A stretch of 64,000 nt of DNA, taken from positions 248,001 to 312,000 of the forward strand of contig NZ_FNLD01000002.1 in the NCBI RefSeq assembly GCF_900104085.1, given 5' to 3'. The stretch comes from Pseudoxanthomonas sp. CF125 (GTDB lineage Bacteria > Pseudomonadota > Gammaproteobacteria > Xanthomonadales > Xanthomonadaceae). Position 1 is the stretch's first letter. Every line of letters begins with the position of its first letter. Under the pieces are notes generated by a model, which worked only from the letters and a program-made list of their open reading frames with translations, did no database searches and was not told the origin of the DNA. Shown here piece after piece: positions 23,101 through 32,963 of this stretch. The position numbers and the translations under genes are program-made.

Positions 23101-23197
23101 CGCGCAGAATACTGGCCAGACGTCGGCAAGTTGATGGTGCGTTTGATAATGCGACGCCCTGATTTGGCTATTAACTAAAAAGCCGGTAGGAAGAGAG

Positions 23198-24379
23198 CTA
23201 GATCACGTCAATTGCGGTGAGAGCGGACGCGAATTTGGCGAAATTAGCCTCGTTGAGGCCTGCGACATTAATGCGGCCAGACACGTCTATATAGATGCCA
23301 TGACGCTCTCTTAGGACCCGCACCTCGTCGGCCGACAGAGGTAGCATGGCGAACATGCCGCGCTGGCGTTTTAGCGCGCCGAGATTGAGACGGGGTAGGG
23401 GAAGGTCGGCTAGGCGCGCGCGGATGGCGTTGACGCGAGAACGCATATGATTGAGCTCAGCATGCCAACTTTGCGTCAACTCGGCCGACGCCAGCACCGA
23501 TTTAACGACCGCTGCGCCATGGTCGGGCGGATTGGACCAGAGCAAGCGTGCGTTACTTGCCGCGGTGCGAGAAAGATTAAGTGTGATCGCGGGAGATTCG
23601 CCGAGCAGCACCAGCATCCCCGTGCGATCCCTATAGAGACCGAAACTCTTGGAGCACGACACGGCTATGAGTGCGCTCTCGCACCTCAGCAGCAGTTCGC
23701 GCACACCGCGGACGTCGGCTTCGAGGTCATCCCCCAAACCGGCATAAGCAAGGTCCAGGAGCGGAGTGAGGCCTTTGGACGAGGCTACATTTGCTACGGC
23801 GCGCCAAGCATCAAGCGGCAAGTCCGTGCCTGTTGGGTTGTGGCAGCACCCATGAAGCAAGATGATGTCGCCCGCACGTGCTTGTTCTAAAGCCGAGTAC
23901 ATCGCCGCCAAGTCGATTTGGCCGTCTATGTTCAGATGACGGAAGGTTCTAGGGATCAAGCCGACAGCACTGATCAAAGGCACGTGGGCCGGCCAGCTAG
24001 GTACGCCCAACCAGACCTGGGCCTTTGGATTCGCTTGCGCTACAGTTTCGAGAGCCAAACGCAAGGCACCGGTGCCGCCAGGGGTCTGGATGCGCGCCAG
24101 CCGGCCTTGCATTGCCGCCTCGAGGCCAGGGAAAATAGCGCCTTGAAGTCTCAGGGCAAACTCACCATCCCCCGCGAGTCCTAAGTAACCTTTGGAAGTT
24201 TGCTCGATCAAAAGCGTTCGTTCGGCTTCTTTTACGACCGCCATGATCGGAATCGCGCCGTCCTCGTCTCGATAGGTTCCAATGCCAAGATCGATCTTGC
24301 CTGCCCGAGGATCGGCCTGCATGAGGGCGGCAAGCTCCATGAGAGAATCAGTCTTGGCGATAGGCAGGCGGTCAAACAT
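23198..24379 (-). CDS. Aromatic/aspartate-type aminotransferase (class I)
   Basis: A 393-aa PLP enzyme of the AspC/TyrB type that moves amino groups between aspartate or aromatic amino acids and 2-oxo acids. It has the N-terminal DLGIGTYRDEDG, the pocket motif GGTGALRLALE, HGCCHNPTGTDL, and the PLP lysine in SCSKSFGLYRDRTG (Lys244). The C-terminal Arg region is SGRINVAGLNEANF. In E. coli AspC/TyrB the corresponding lysine context is S-x-S-K-N-F-G-L-Y. The start overlaps the upstream DUF6356 stop by 8 bp. Confidence 0.9.
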   Translation of the reverse strand: MFDRLPIAKTDSLMELAALMQADPRAGKIDLGIGTYRDEDGAIPIMAVVKEAERTLLIEQTSKGYLGLAGDGEFALRLQGAIFPGLEAAMQGRLARIQTPGGTGALRLALETVAQANPKAQVWLGVPSWPAHVPLISAVGLIPRTFRHLNIDGQIDLAAMYSALEQARAGDIILLHGCCHNPTGTDLPLDAWRAVANVASSKGLTPLLDLAYAGLGDDLEADVRGVRELLLRCESALIAVSCSKSFGLYRDRTGMLVLLGESPAITLNLSRTAASNARLLWSNPPDHGAAVVKSVLASAELTQSWHAELNHMRSRVNAIRARLADLPLPRLNLGALKRQRGMFAMLPLSADEVRVLRERHGIYIDVSGRINVAGLNEANFAKFASALTAIDVI

Positions 24380-24611
24380 TGGATTGCTCCTGAGCGCAAC
24401 TGGGGCCGCTTCTGTGCGTCACCATCCGACGGTGTAAATCCGCCACGACAGTGCTTCCAGTTCTGACGCACAGGCCTGGAACAACGGCATGGACGATACA
24501 GGCCAAACCACCAAGCAGCATCGCCTTGCCGAAGGATGCCGCTACGCCCATGTGCGCGAAGTAGCTCTCTCCCACAGACGCAGGATGATCGACGAACAGA
24601 CGTTTGATCAT
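24372..24611 (-). CDS. DUF6356 family protein
   Basis: A 79-aa protein that begins MIKRLFVDHPASVGESYFAH, with a C-terminal ADLHRRMVTHR. This matches my recollection of the DUF6356 family, small capsule/membrane-associated proteins common in Xanthomonadales and sphingomonads. One central hydrophobic helix (MLLGGLACIVHAVVPGL) may be a membrane anchor. Start at the third Met (24611); the reading from 24620 adds three codons. It overlaps the aminotransferase start, so the pair is likely co-translated. Function unknown. Confidence 0.75.
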   Translation of the reverse strand: MIKRLFVDHPASVGESYFAHMGVAASFGKAMLLGGLACIVHAVVPGLCVRTGSTVVADLHRRMVTHRSGPSCAQEQSNV

Positions 24612-24837
24612 CGGATCCACCTGCTTTGCGAGAGGCAGTACCGGTGTCGCCTGATCAACTCAGGCATGCATTGTGTAAAGCTCATTCATCACTCCTCTTC
24701 CCGTCCATCAGGACGGAAATAGCACCAGTCAAAAACAACTCTGCTTTCACCACTTGAGTCGATCGCCCCTGCCGCGTTTGCTGCCGTTCTTAAGCACATG
24801 CAACTAGAAGACACGATCTGCTGAGTAAACCCTTTCG

Positions 24838-25887
24838 TTAGCCGACCCAGAAGACCCCAATCTTTGTTATGACCGCATTGACCACCAAACCCCCCGCGAT
24901 AAGGAACACGAACAGCAGCAAGGCCAACAGCAGGGGTCTTGCGCCGGCCTGACGGATGGCTCCGATCTGCGTGCGAAGGCCGAGACCGGCCATGGCCATC
25001 GCCAGCAGGGCGATATCGAGCCGCTGAATGTTCTGCACCCAAGCTACCGGCAGTAGCTGCAGCGAATTGAAAGCGGTGACAGCGATGAAAGCGACAGCGA
25101 ACCACGGCACTACGATGGGCGAACGTGTGCCGTCAGCCGCCGCTGTGCGACTTTGCATCGCCGAGAGCACGAACAGAAAGGGGGCCAGCATCATGACCCG
25201 CAAGAGCTTCTCGATGACAGCAATATCGGACGCTGCCTGACTCACTGCGCCTCCGGCGACCACCACCTGCGCCACTTCGTGCACAGTGGAGCCTACATAG
25301 ACCCCATAGGCATGCTGGGAGAGCCCCAGCAGTGGATACATCACCGGATAGATCAGCATGCCCAGGGTGCCAAAGACCACGACCGTTGCCACCGCAACCG
25401 ACACCTTGTGCGCAGGAGCCCGTAGAACAGGCTCAGTGGCCATGACGGCGGCCGCACCACAGATTGCGCTGCCGGCGCCAATCAGCATCGCCGATTCGCG
25501 GTCGAGCTTAAGAACACGCGTGCCGAACCATACGGCGAGTGCAAAGACTGAGGCGACCATGATGGCCGCGATGACCACCCCCGCGACGCCAACGCTTGCG
25601 ATATCGTGCAGCGTCAGGCGGAAGCCATAAAGCACGATGCCAATGCGAAGCAATCGGCTTTTGCAGAAGTCGACGCCTGGGCCCGTGGTGCGCGATATCT
25701 GCGGGAACAGGGTGTTGCCGAGCACGATGCCGAACAGGATCGCCAGCGTAAGGGCGCTAAGCCCCCAACGTTGGAGTAAGGGCAGTGCCGCCAACGCCAG
25801 TGCTATCGTGGCGATGGCGCCGGCCAGCAGAAGCCCGGCTAGTAGGCCCTGCGGCGAAGACTGGGAAGCGTACGCTGGCGTGGTCAT
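24838..25887 (-). CDS. yeiH: YeiH/UPF0324 family putative sulfate exporter
   Basis: A membrane protein of about 349 aa with about ten helices. Conserved YeiH stretches are LRIGIVLYGFRLTL, SAMLIGAGSAICGAAAVMAT, VYVGSTVHEVAQVV and LLRVMMLAPFLFVLSA. The gene diverges from a LysR regulator 94 bp away, the same pairing as yeiH-yeiE in E. coli. The family is annotated as a putative sulfate or sulfonate exporter without firm proof. A start at 25914, nine codons earlier, is also possible. Confidence 0.88.
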   Translation of the reverse strand: MTTPAYASQSSPQGLLAGLLLAGAIATIALALAALPLLQRWGLSALTLAILFGIVLGNTLFPQISRTTGPGVDFCKSRLLRIGIVLYGFRLTLHDIASVGVAGVVIAAIMVASVFALAVWFGTRVLKLDRESAMLIGAGSAICGAAAVMATEPVLRAPAHKVSVAVATVVVFGTLGMLIYPVMYPLLGLSQHAYGVYVGSTVHEVAQVVVAGGAVSQAASDIAVIEKLLRVMMLAPFLFVLSAMQSRTAAADGTRSPIVVPWFAVAFIAVTAFNSLQLLPVAWVQNIQRLDIALLAMAMAGLGLRTQIGAIRQAGARPLLLALLLFVFLIAGGLVVNAVITKIGVFWVG

Positions 25888-25981
25888 GGTGGGCCGACCT
25901 GAGAAGGCCGCCATGCTCGTGCGCGCGCTTCACACTGTCCAACGCATAAAACTCAAGCAATCATGAGCTAAGGTCATACAG

Positions 25982-26878
25982 ATGAATCTCCACCTGTTGC
26001 GCATGTTTCTTACGGTTGTCGAGGAGCAAGGCTTCTCCCGAGCGGCAGAAGTACTCCACGTCAGTCAATCTGCAGTATCTAAGGGCGTACGGGAGCTTGA
26101 ACACCAGCTCGGCCTGGCGCTAATCGAGGACCGACGCGGCATTCGCCTGACCGAGGCCGGTGAGGCCCTGCTCCCCCACGCCCGTAATCTGTTCGCGTTG
26201 GAACGGATCGCCTCGGAAGTCGTTGAGGATCGCTTGCGGCTGCGCCAGGGACGCTTGCGGATTGGCGCAAGCACGACTATCGGCAGCTATTGGCTGCCTG
26301 CCGCCGTGGCCGAGTTCACACAGATGCATCCAGGCGTCGCCTTTGAAATGGAGATTGGCAATATGGGCGACGTAGCCCGTTCAGTGATCGACTGCACGGT
26401 GGATATCGGCTTTATAGAGGGCGCGACCGATCTGCCGGGCTTGACGCTTAGCGTGTGGCGAGAGGAACCAATTGAGCTGGTCGCGGGCACACAACTAGAA
26501 GGTTTGGAAGGTGAGGTTTCCATGGAGGCGCTTTGCCGACATGTCTGGCTCATGCGCGAGGCCGGATCGGGCACGCGTCAGGTCAGCGACGCCTTCCTAC
26601 TGGCGCAGGGAATGTGCCCTACGCGGCGCGCCGTGCTTGGCAGCAACGAAGCCATTGTGCGTGCGGCGGCCGGCGGCGGCGGCGTCGCGATGGTGCCTCG
26701 TTGCGTCGCCGAAGACCTGATCACCACCTGCCGGCTGCGATCGGTGCGATTGGCCGGCGCTAAAGTTACTTCCAGGCCGCTGTATATCGTCGAGCTCACC
26801 GGACGGTCGCGGTCACCGGTGCTCAGCGCATTCTTGGCACATGTCGAAGGGATCCAGCCTTTGAAGCTCGGCGAATGA
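25982..26878 (+). CDS. LysR family regulator (YeiE/CbbR-like)
   Basis: A 298-aa LysR-type regulator. The N-terminal winged helix reads MNLHLLRMFLTVVEEQGFSR with the recognition helix AAEVLHVSQSAVSKGVRELE, and the effector domain begins RLRIGASTTIGSYWLP. It faces the yeiH-like transporter gene across a short intergenic region. It probably controls that gene and itself, as LysR regulators divergent from their targets usually do. In E. coli the equivalent regulator is YeiE. Confidence 0.88.
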   Translation: MNLHLLRMFLTVVEEQGFSRAAEVLHVSQSAVSKGVRELEHQLGLALIEDRRGIRLTEAGEALLPHARNLFALERIASEVVEDRLRLRQGRLRIGASTTIGSYWLPAAVAEFTQMHPGVAFEMEIGNMGDVARSVIDCTVDIGFIEGATDLPGLTLSVWREEPIELVAGTQLEGLEGEVSMEALCRHVWLMREAGSGTRQVSDAFLLAQGMCPTRRAVLGSNEAIVRAAAGGGGVAMVPRCVAEDLITTCRLRSVRLAGAKVTSRPLYIVELTGRSRSPVLSAFLAHVEGIQPLKLGE

Positions 26879-27074
26879 GCGGCGATTGAATGTAGTCCCC
26901 TCCGTGAGAAGCAATGGGCATTACGATGAAGTCTTGAAGAGCTTCGACTTTCGAGTTCCGGCTCCGTCAAATCAGACAATGAATCCGGCGGTTTAGGCAA
27001 TCTGGCGAAAACACCGGACTAGATACTTCATGGATGCTGATGGTGGCGCTAATTGCCGGGCTGGAGAAGGCGCG

Positions 27075-27710
27075 ATGAGAACATCCAATCATGTGCGCAA
27101 GAAGAAGATGTTTTTAGTTGGATTGGTTGCGACCGTCATGGCAGTCGCAGCGGTCGCCCTGGTGGCGATCAAGGATCGGACGTACGTACCAAGCGGACCC
27201 TACTCGCCAGTCGGGAAGCCAAATCAAGAGATCGCCGTCGTCTACTACTCGCGCTCGGGTCACACTGAGGCGGTCGCCCGGGAGATCGCCCGCATGTTCA
27301 ACGCGCCGATTGCCCGGATCGAGGCAGACTATCCTCTTGGTTTTAAGGGCCAAGGCGACGCAATCACAGACGCCCGCGCCCAGGCCCTTCCGCGAATCCA
27401 GGTCGGACCGATAGATCTGGCGCCAGCCAAGCGTGTTTTCCTGCTCTCGCCAACATGGATGTTTCGTCCGGCGACTCCGCTCTGGGCCTACGTCGAGCAA
27501 ACTGATCTCTCGGGCAAGGAGGTCGTCTTGATCATGACGGGCAATAGCCGCTACAAGCAGAAGGAGGTGAACGCGTTCGCCAAGCGCATCGAAGCGCACG
27601 GGGGCCACCTCATCCACCATGCCTTCCTGCGCCGCGGTCGAGTCTATTGGCAGAAAAGCCGCGAGGAGCTCACTGACGATGCCCGAGTTGAGGTGGCCAA
27701 GATCGAGTGA
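27075..27710 (+). CDS. Membrane-anchored flavodoxin-like protein
   Basis: A protein of about 211 aa. An N-terminal anchor (MFLVGLVATVMAVAAVALVA) precedes a flavodoxin fold with the FMN phosphate loop VVYYSRSGHTEAVAREIA. Later pieces are LLSPTWMFRPATPLWAYVEQ and VVLIMTGNSRYKQKEVNAF. The start at 27075 has GGAGAAGG eight bases upstream; the frame back to 27030 is less likely. Probably a periplasmic or membrane-side FMN reductase of the flavodoxin_4 or NADPH-quinone-reductase type. No partner gene is adjacent. Confidence 0.75.
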   Translation: MRTSNHVRKKKMFLVGLVATVMAVAAVALVAIKDRTYVPSGPYSPVGKPNQEIAVVYYSRSGHTEAVAREIARMFNAPIARIEADYPLGFKGQGDAITDARAQALPRIQVGPIDLAPAKRVFLLSPTWMFRPATPLWAYVEQTDLSGKEVVLIMTGNSRYKQKEVNAFAKRIEAHGGHLIHHAFLRRGRVYWQKSREELTDDARVEVAKIE

Positions 27711-29140
<1,430 letters not shown>

Positions 29141-29335
29141 TTGGTCCACCTGACCGGAACGCAAATCTGCCGGTTGTTCCTAAGCCCACTGTGTCAGAAG
29201 GGTGCACCTTCCCCGGCGACGGCCAACTTATGGCTCCTCCCACAATAGTGTGTAGCCTAGCTGTAGCCTAGGGATCCGACCAAAGGTTCATGTTGTTGAT
29301 TTGTCGTTGGAATTTGTTGGTTGACAAATAACTCA

Positions 29336-29458
29336 TATGCCAACGCCGAGCGAAGCTCCTGCGAGGGAGAACGTGTAGAGACTCGACGGGAAGGCCGAAA
29401 GACAAGACAGAGTCCAGACCACGAACCGGAAACGGGCGGCGAAAGTCGAAGTGGCAAG
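29336..29458 (+). ncRNA. Group I intron remnant (3' half: P4/P6 to P9 core)
   Basis: The sequence closely follows the 3' half of the Azoarcus tRNA-Ile group I intron as I remember it: ATG-CAACGCCGAGC-AAGCT (Q region, 29338-29357), GTGTAGAGACT-GACGG (R element, 29373-29389), AGAGTCCAG (S element, 29409-29417) and a P9-like GGCGAAAGTC. It ends in G at 29458 directly before a tRNA 3' half. The upstream intron half (P1-P3, 5' strand of P4) was not recognised in the preceding 200 bp, so it cannot self-splice. Identification rests on memory of the consensus, not a covariance search. Confidence 0.65.
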
Positions 29459-29501
29459 CATAATCCTTCGGTCGTTGGTTCAAGTCCAACACGGCCCACC
29501 A
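29459..29501 (+). pseudogene. 3' half of a tRNA (exon beginning CAT)
   Basis: The piece has an anticodon-loop remainder CATAA, stem 3' strand TCCTT, variable loop CGGTC, a perfect T arm (GTTGG / TTCAAGT / CCAAC, 29474-29490), acceptor strand ACGGCCC, discriminator A and an encoded CCA (29499-29501). The matching 5' acceptor GGGCCGT was not found upstream. If the intron ends at 29458, the anticodon is CAT (Ile2 or Met type); the T-arm and acceptor are also compatible with a Lys tRNA. Likely an attachment-site half left by an integrated element. Confidence 0.7.
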
Positions 29502-29513
29502 CCCACAACCCCT

Positions 29514-29546
29514 GCATGTGCCCCGTCCATGTGACGGGGCACATGC
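29514..29546. terminator. Perfect 14-bp hairpin after the tRNA half
   Basis: Arms GCATGTGCCCCGTC and GACGGGGCACATGC flank the loop CATGT. It sits 12 bp behind the CCA end and may be the original tRNA terminator, although no T-tract follows. Confidence 0.5.
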
Positions 29547-29725
29547 GTGCTGGGAGCAAGCATAAGTTGGCCGGTTTTCGACCAGCTTTTACTGCGCTAC
29601 TGAGCTAAATACGCCTTTGTTCTTGATCTCGGTGAGCACCTATGGCCAAAACTTGACTCCTGCAGTGGCCATGCTGGATGCCTTGGAAGCCGCAACGTCC
29701 GATGTGGTGCGTATGGCAAGCCGTA

Positions 29726-29896
29726 TCATTCGAATTCGATGACTCGCATGCGGCCATTGAGGTGCGCCGAGGCCAGGTCTGCAGTGAACAATTCATAGCC
29801 GCTCGCCAGCACAAGCACCACGCCGGTCGCGTTGGCCAGAAATTTAAGCGAATCGAGGACTTCGACTGCTAGATGAGTATGCGGGGTATGCAATGG
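29726..29896 (-). pseudogene. Remnant of a TniB/TnsC-like AAA ATPase gene
   Basis: On the minus strand a stop-free piece reads EVLDSLKFLANATGVVLVL then ASGYELFTADLASAHLNG, ending in a stop at 29726. The pattern L-D-x-L-K-x-L-A-N-x-T-G...L-V-L-A-x-x-Y-E-L resembles the Walker B/sensor part of transposon TniB-type ATPases. A stop lies just upstream near 29897 and the rest of the domain is missing. Probably a transposon relic beside the tRNA/intron boundary. Identification is tentative. Confidence 0.4.
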
Positions 29897-29978
29897 CTAC
29901 ATAAGTCGAGTTGCTTGCATCGATGTGTGTATGGCTGTGGCGATCTGGCCTTTCCGGTCGGGGTAGCGCGCGCTATGC

Positions 29979-30683
29979 CTACACACAATTCATTCCAATT
30001 AAACCATGGACTTTATCTCGAAAGCTGCGTCCAGACTGAAAGGTGTAGCCGCCGTGCAACCGAACGCGGAATCGACCGGATCCAATCGGTTTTACCTCAT
30101 GAATCGCCTCTATACGCACAAGTACCGATCGATGGAGGCGCACGAACGATTCTGTTTCGAGTCTTGCATGAAAATCAGCAAGAGTGCTCCTGATCACGTA
30201 CTTTGCACCCGCGGCATTAATCTCCAGATAGTTGCCCTGGGCTAGAACCACGTCTATCTGACACGCTGGTACCAAGCGTGTTCTCTGTCCGATGGGAAGT
30301 GCCAAACGCCTGAACGGTGTGAGAGGGACTGCACCTATAGATTGTTCGAGGTTTTCGCGCAGTTGCTGTGCAGGGATAGGTTGCAGCGTATAGACGGTCG
30401 CGTGGGGACCTAACGTTCTGAAGCCACTCCGTGCGCTTAAACCCACTAGAACAATCTTCAGTCGTGAACTATGCCACCTTTCGAGTGCTTCATACCCGGC
30501 ACTGCTCCGTTGTTCAATATCCACGAATAGCACATCTAGTCCACACTGGGTATCAGAACTGGTAAGTTCGTCGAGCTTGGCGTATTCAGAAACGACGTCG
30601 AAGGCTCCTCCGTCCAGCCTCTCTACGAACCTGCGCAGCCTGGCCCGAGCTTGAAGATCACTCTCAACAATTGCTGCTCGCAT
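29979..30683 (-). CDS. LytTR-domain regulator with degenerate receiver
   Basis: A protein of about 234 aa. The C-terminal LytTR DNA-binding domain is clear (VVLAQGNYLEINAAGAKYVI, SFVRLHRSVLVRIEAIHEV, GRFRVRLHGG). The N-terminal half has a receiver-like layout. It keeps LDVLFVDIE where the phospho-Asp is, but the opening acidic pair is V-E-S-D and the conserved Lys is replaced by Gln in TLQPI. Phosphorylation is therefore doubtful. The start at 30683 has AGGGGAATGG just upstream; the frame back to 30755 looks unlikely. It points away from the DUF2306 gene and the LytS/LytR pair nearby. Confidence 0.8.
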   Translation of the reverse strand: MRAAIVESDLQARARLRRFVERLDGGAFDVVSEYAKLDELTSSDTQCGLDVLFVDIEQRSSAGYEALERWHSSRLKIVLVGLSARSGFRTLGPHATVYTLQPIPAQQLRENLEQSIGAVPLTPFRRLALPIGQRTRLVPACQIDVVLAQGNYLEINAAGAKYVIRSTLADFHARLETESFVRLHRSVLVRIEAIHEVKPIGSGRFRVRLHGGYTFQSGRSFRDKVHGLIGMNCV

Positions 30684-30803
30684 TCCATTCCCCTGATCTC
30701 TTGCTAAATAACGGACGCAGTTCTGGATCACTGTCAACAAAGCAAAAAAGCTCATCGGTAACGCGAGGCCTCGTGCGGCCGATCTAGTGCGCGGGCTCGA
30801 TCG

Positions 30804-31652
30804 CTACTTCAAATGCGGCAACCACAACATCACAGTTGCGCCAGCTATGCCGACTCCTGTACCCAGGCAGAGAACTGCCAATGTCCCGGAGGTGATCCAT
30901 TTCGCTGTGGAGCCAGATTTCTCAGCTGCAAAGTAGATCTCCAGGAACAGAAGCGGAAGCAAGAATTTGGCGTAGCTAAGAAAAGTAAGGAACGGACCCG
31001 TGAATGTCTTTGGATCGAACCCTACCGGTGCCTGGAAAATCACCAGCCAGAGCATCAGGCCGATTCGGAAGAACCAGACACCGGCGACTGCCATGAACAA
31101 TCTCAGCGCCCATTTTCGATGTACCGCAAAGCGCCTGACCATTGCCATGCGCCATGCCATCGCGGCGAAAATAACGATCATTAAGGTATTGAGCACGCCT
31201 GCGGCCTGTCGGATGCCGTCATTGGATCCCCCGCGGAACAGAGACATGATCAACCCGCCGAGTCCCAGTACCAGCGCCGACACCAGGAATGCGCGCCCAC
31301 TCATCCGGTGAATCCTTGGCCAATGTCTTCGCACGATTGGAAGCATCTGTATGGTTGCTGCCAGAACCACCAGCACCGTGAAGGCGAGATGCGACAGAAC
31401 CACCAGGTTCCCAGCGGTATCGCCAGCAACGTAACCGCGAGGCAGAACTTGGTTCCATCGCGACCAGTCATCGGCCAGCACGGCAGAGCCGTAGAAGATT
31501 AGGACATAGGTCGCGAAGATCCACTGACCGCATAAAGCCAAAATCATCCAAGCGCTTGCCGACCTGCCAAGCCATACCCCTGCGTCTGGCCCAAGGGCTC
31601 GCTTGAACCTGCTTGCCTCACCCTGCGTAACGATCGGGGCCATATCAGACAT
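30804..31652 (-). CDS. DUF2306-type integral membrane protein
   Basis: A membrane protein of about 282 aa with seven or eight helices. It resembles DUF2306: HWPRIHRMSGRAFLVSALV and FAVHRKWALRLFMAVAGV contain the paired HR/H motifs typical of the family. The Met at 31652 has GAGGAATC upstream; the open frame to 31889 is antisense to the next regulator's promoter and unlikely to be translated. It lies between two LytTR-type regulators and is a plausible target of either. Function unknown. Confidence 0.72.
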   Translation of the reverse strand: MSDMAPIVTQGEASRFKRALGPDAGVWLGRSASAWMILALCGQWIFATYVLIFYGSAVLADDWSRWNQVLPRGYVAGDTAGNLVVLSHLAFTVLVVLAATIQMLPIVRRHWPRIHRMSGRAFLVSALVLGLGGLIMSLFRGGSNDGIRQAAGVLNTLMIVIFAAMAWRMAMVRRFAVHRKWALRLFMAVAGVWFFRIGLMLWLVIFQAPVGFDPKTFTGPFLTFLSYAKFLLPLLFLEIYFAAEKSGSTAKWITSGTLAVLCLGTGVGIAGATVMLWLPHLK

Positions 31653-31877
31653 TTGAGATTCCTCATTCCACTTCCCCGCATGTTTCACTTGATTACGTCG
31701 TTGGACTATAGGTATGCGACGAACGAAACCCAGATTGGGTTCAATGACGGTATGCGCAGACAGGTGACGCCCCGCGCTCGGGATGATGACGCGCGCCGAT
31801 CCTTGCAGACCCTCGGATGGATCTGCACCTACCAAGCGACGGATGCACTTGCCCTCTTCTTGAAGTAATGTCTTGGC

Positions 31878-32963
31878 ATGAGCGACCAATTTTTGCTAAG
31901 CACATCCCTACGCGGACTGGCCCTGCTGTTTGCTTGGCGGCGCTTGGTATTCGCAATACTGGTCGCTCTGAGCCTATCTCTTCTCTTGCTTTTTGTATGG
32001 CGGGCGGATGCACCGACTCTCTTCGTACGAGTTATGGGTTCGGCCCTGGCCGCTGTAATGATTTTTGGGCTGTTCGAGCAGTGGCCACGACGGCTACCGG
32101 CATGGCTCGCCCGCTGGGCGCTGCAGGTATTAGGCGTAGCGCTTGTCGTTCCCACCACTCTTTTCTTGTTTTACTTCTTGAGCACCGAAACCGGACAACC
32201 TGCGTTCTGGATGGAACGCGAGCGTTTGGGCGGCTTCGCAGTGCTAGCATTGACTGGGTTACTCGTTGCACCCTGGGTCGCGCTCGCCGCCCTGGTGCGC
32301 CAGAAGGACGCTATCGCCCGTCACCAGGCCCTTGCTTTTGAACTTGAGCGTAGCGAGCTATCGCGCCGGGCGCTTGATGCCCGATTACGCTTGCTGCAGG
32401 CACAGGTGGAGCCACACTTTCTTTTCAACACCTTGGCCAATGTCAGGGCGCTGGTAGTCGCTGGATCTCCAATGGCGTCGCAGGTTCTGGAAAGCTTGAT
32501 TGCCTACCTGCGCGCTGCCGTCCCGCGTCTGCAGAACTCCGCGACCACTATTCTGGACGAGGTGGCCTTGGTGCAGGCGTATTTGGAGCTGATGCATATC
32601 CGTATGCCGGACCGATTGCAGTATGGGATCGTTGCCGACCCGGAGTCGCTTGGTCTGACATGTCCGCCGACGACGATTCTTACGCTGGTTGAGAATGCAG
32701 TACGTCACGGGATTGACCCGAGCGAAGAGGGAGGACGGATCGACGTGTCTATAACCACTTTCGATGAGCGTTGCGTGGTAGAAGTACGTGATACTGGCGT
32801 CGGATTCCACGAAAGCTATGACGGCTGTGGCACCGGATTGGCTTCGCTGCGGGAGCGTTTGCACCTTGTGTTCGCGGGAGAAGCCTCCCTGCATATATCG
32901 GCCGACCCCCTGCAAGGAGTGCTTGCCCGAATTGAGATTCCTATACGCAAGGACCTGCCATGA
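31878..32963 (+). CDS. LytS/AlgZ-type sensor histidine kinase
   Basis: A 361-aa membrane kinase. Four hydrophobic helices occupy about residues 10-140. The kinase core is of the His_kinase (PF06580) type, with the phospho-His in LLQAQVEPHFLFNTLANVRA, N-box TILTLVENAVRHGIDP and G-box VRDTGVGFHES...GTGLASLRERL. The stop overlaps the start of the response regulator (ATGA at 32960-32963). The pair resembles AlgZ/AlgR or LytS/LytR. The signal is unknown; the DUF2306 and DUF4386 membrane proteins on either side are candidate targets. Confidence 0.88.
   Translation: MSDQFLLSTSLRGLALLFAWRRLVFAILVALSLSLLLLFVWRADAPTLFVRVMGSALAAVMIFGLFEQWPRRLPAWLARWALQVLGVALVVPTTLFLFYFLSTETGQPAFWMERERLGGFAVLALTGLLVAPWVALAALVRQKDAIARHQALAFELERSELSRRALDARLRLLQAQVEPHFLFNTLANVRALVVAGSPMASQVLESLIAYLRAAVPRLQNSATTILDEVALVQAYLELMHIRMPDRLQYGIVADPESLGLTCPPTTILTLVENAVRHGIDPSEEGGRIDVSITTFDERCVVEVRDTGVGFHESYDGCGTGLASLRERLHLVFAGEASLHISADPLQGVLARIEIPIRKDLP

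Noticed and set aside
29459-29501. A complete functional tRNA gene
   Set aside because: Only the 3' half is present and no matching 5' acceptor or D arm was found within 300 bp upstream.
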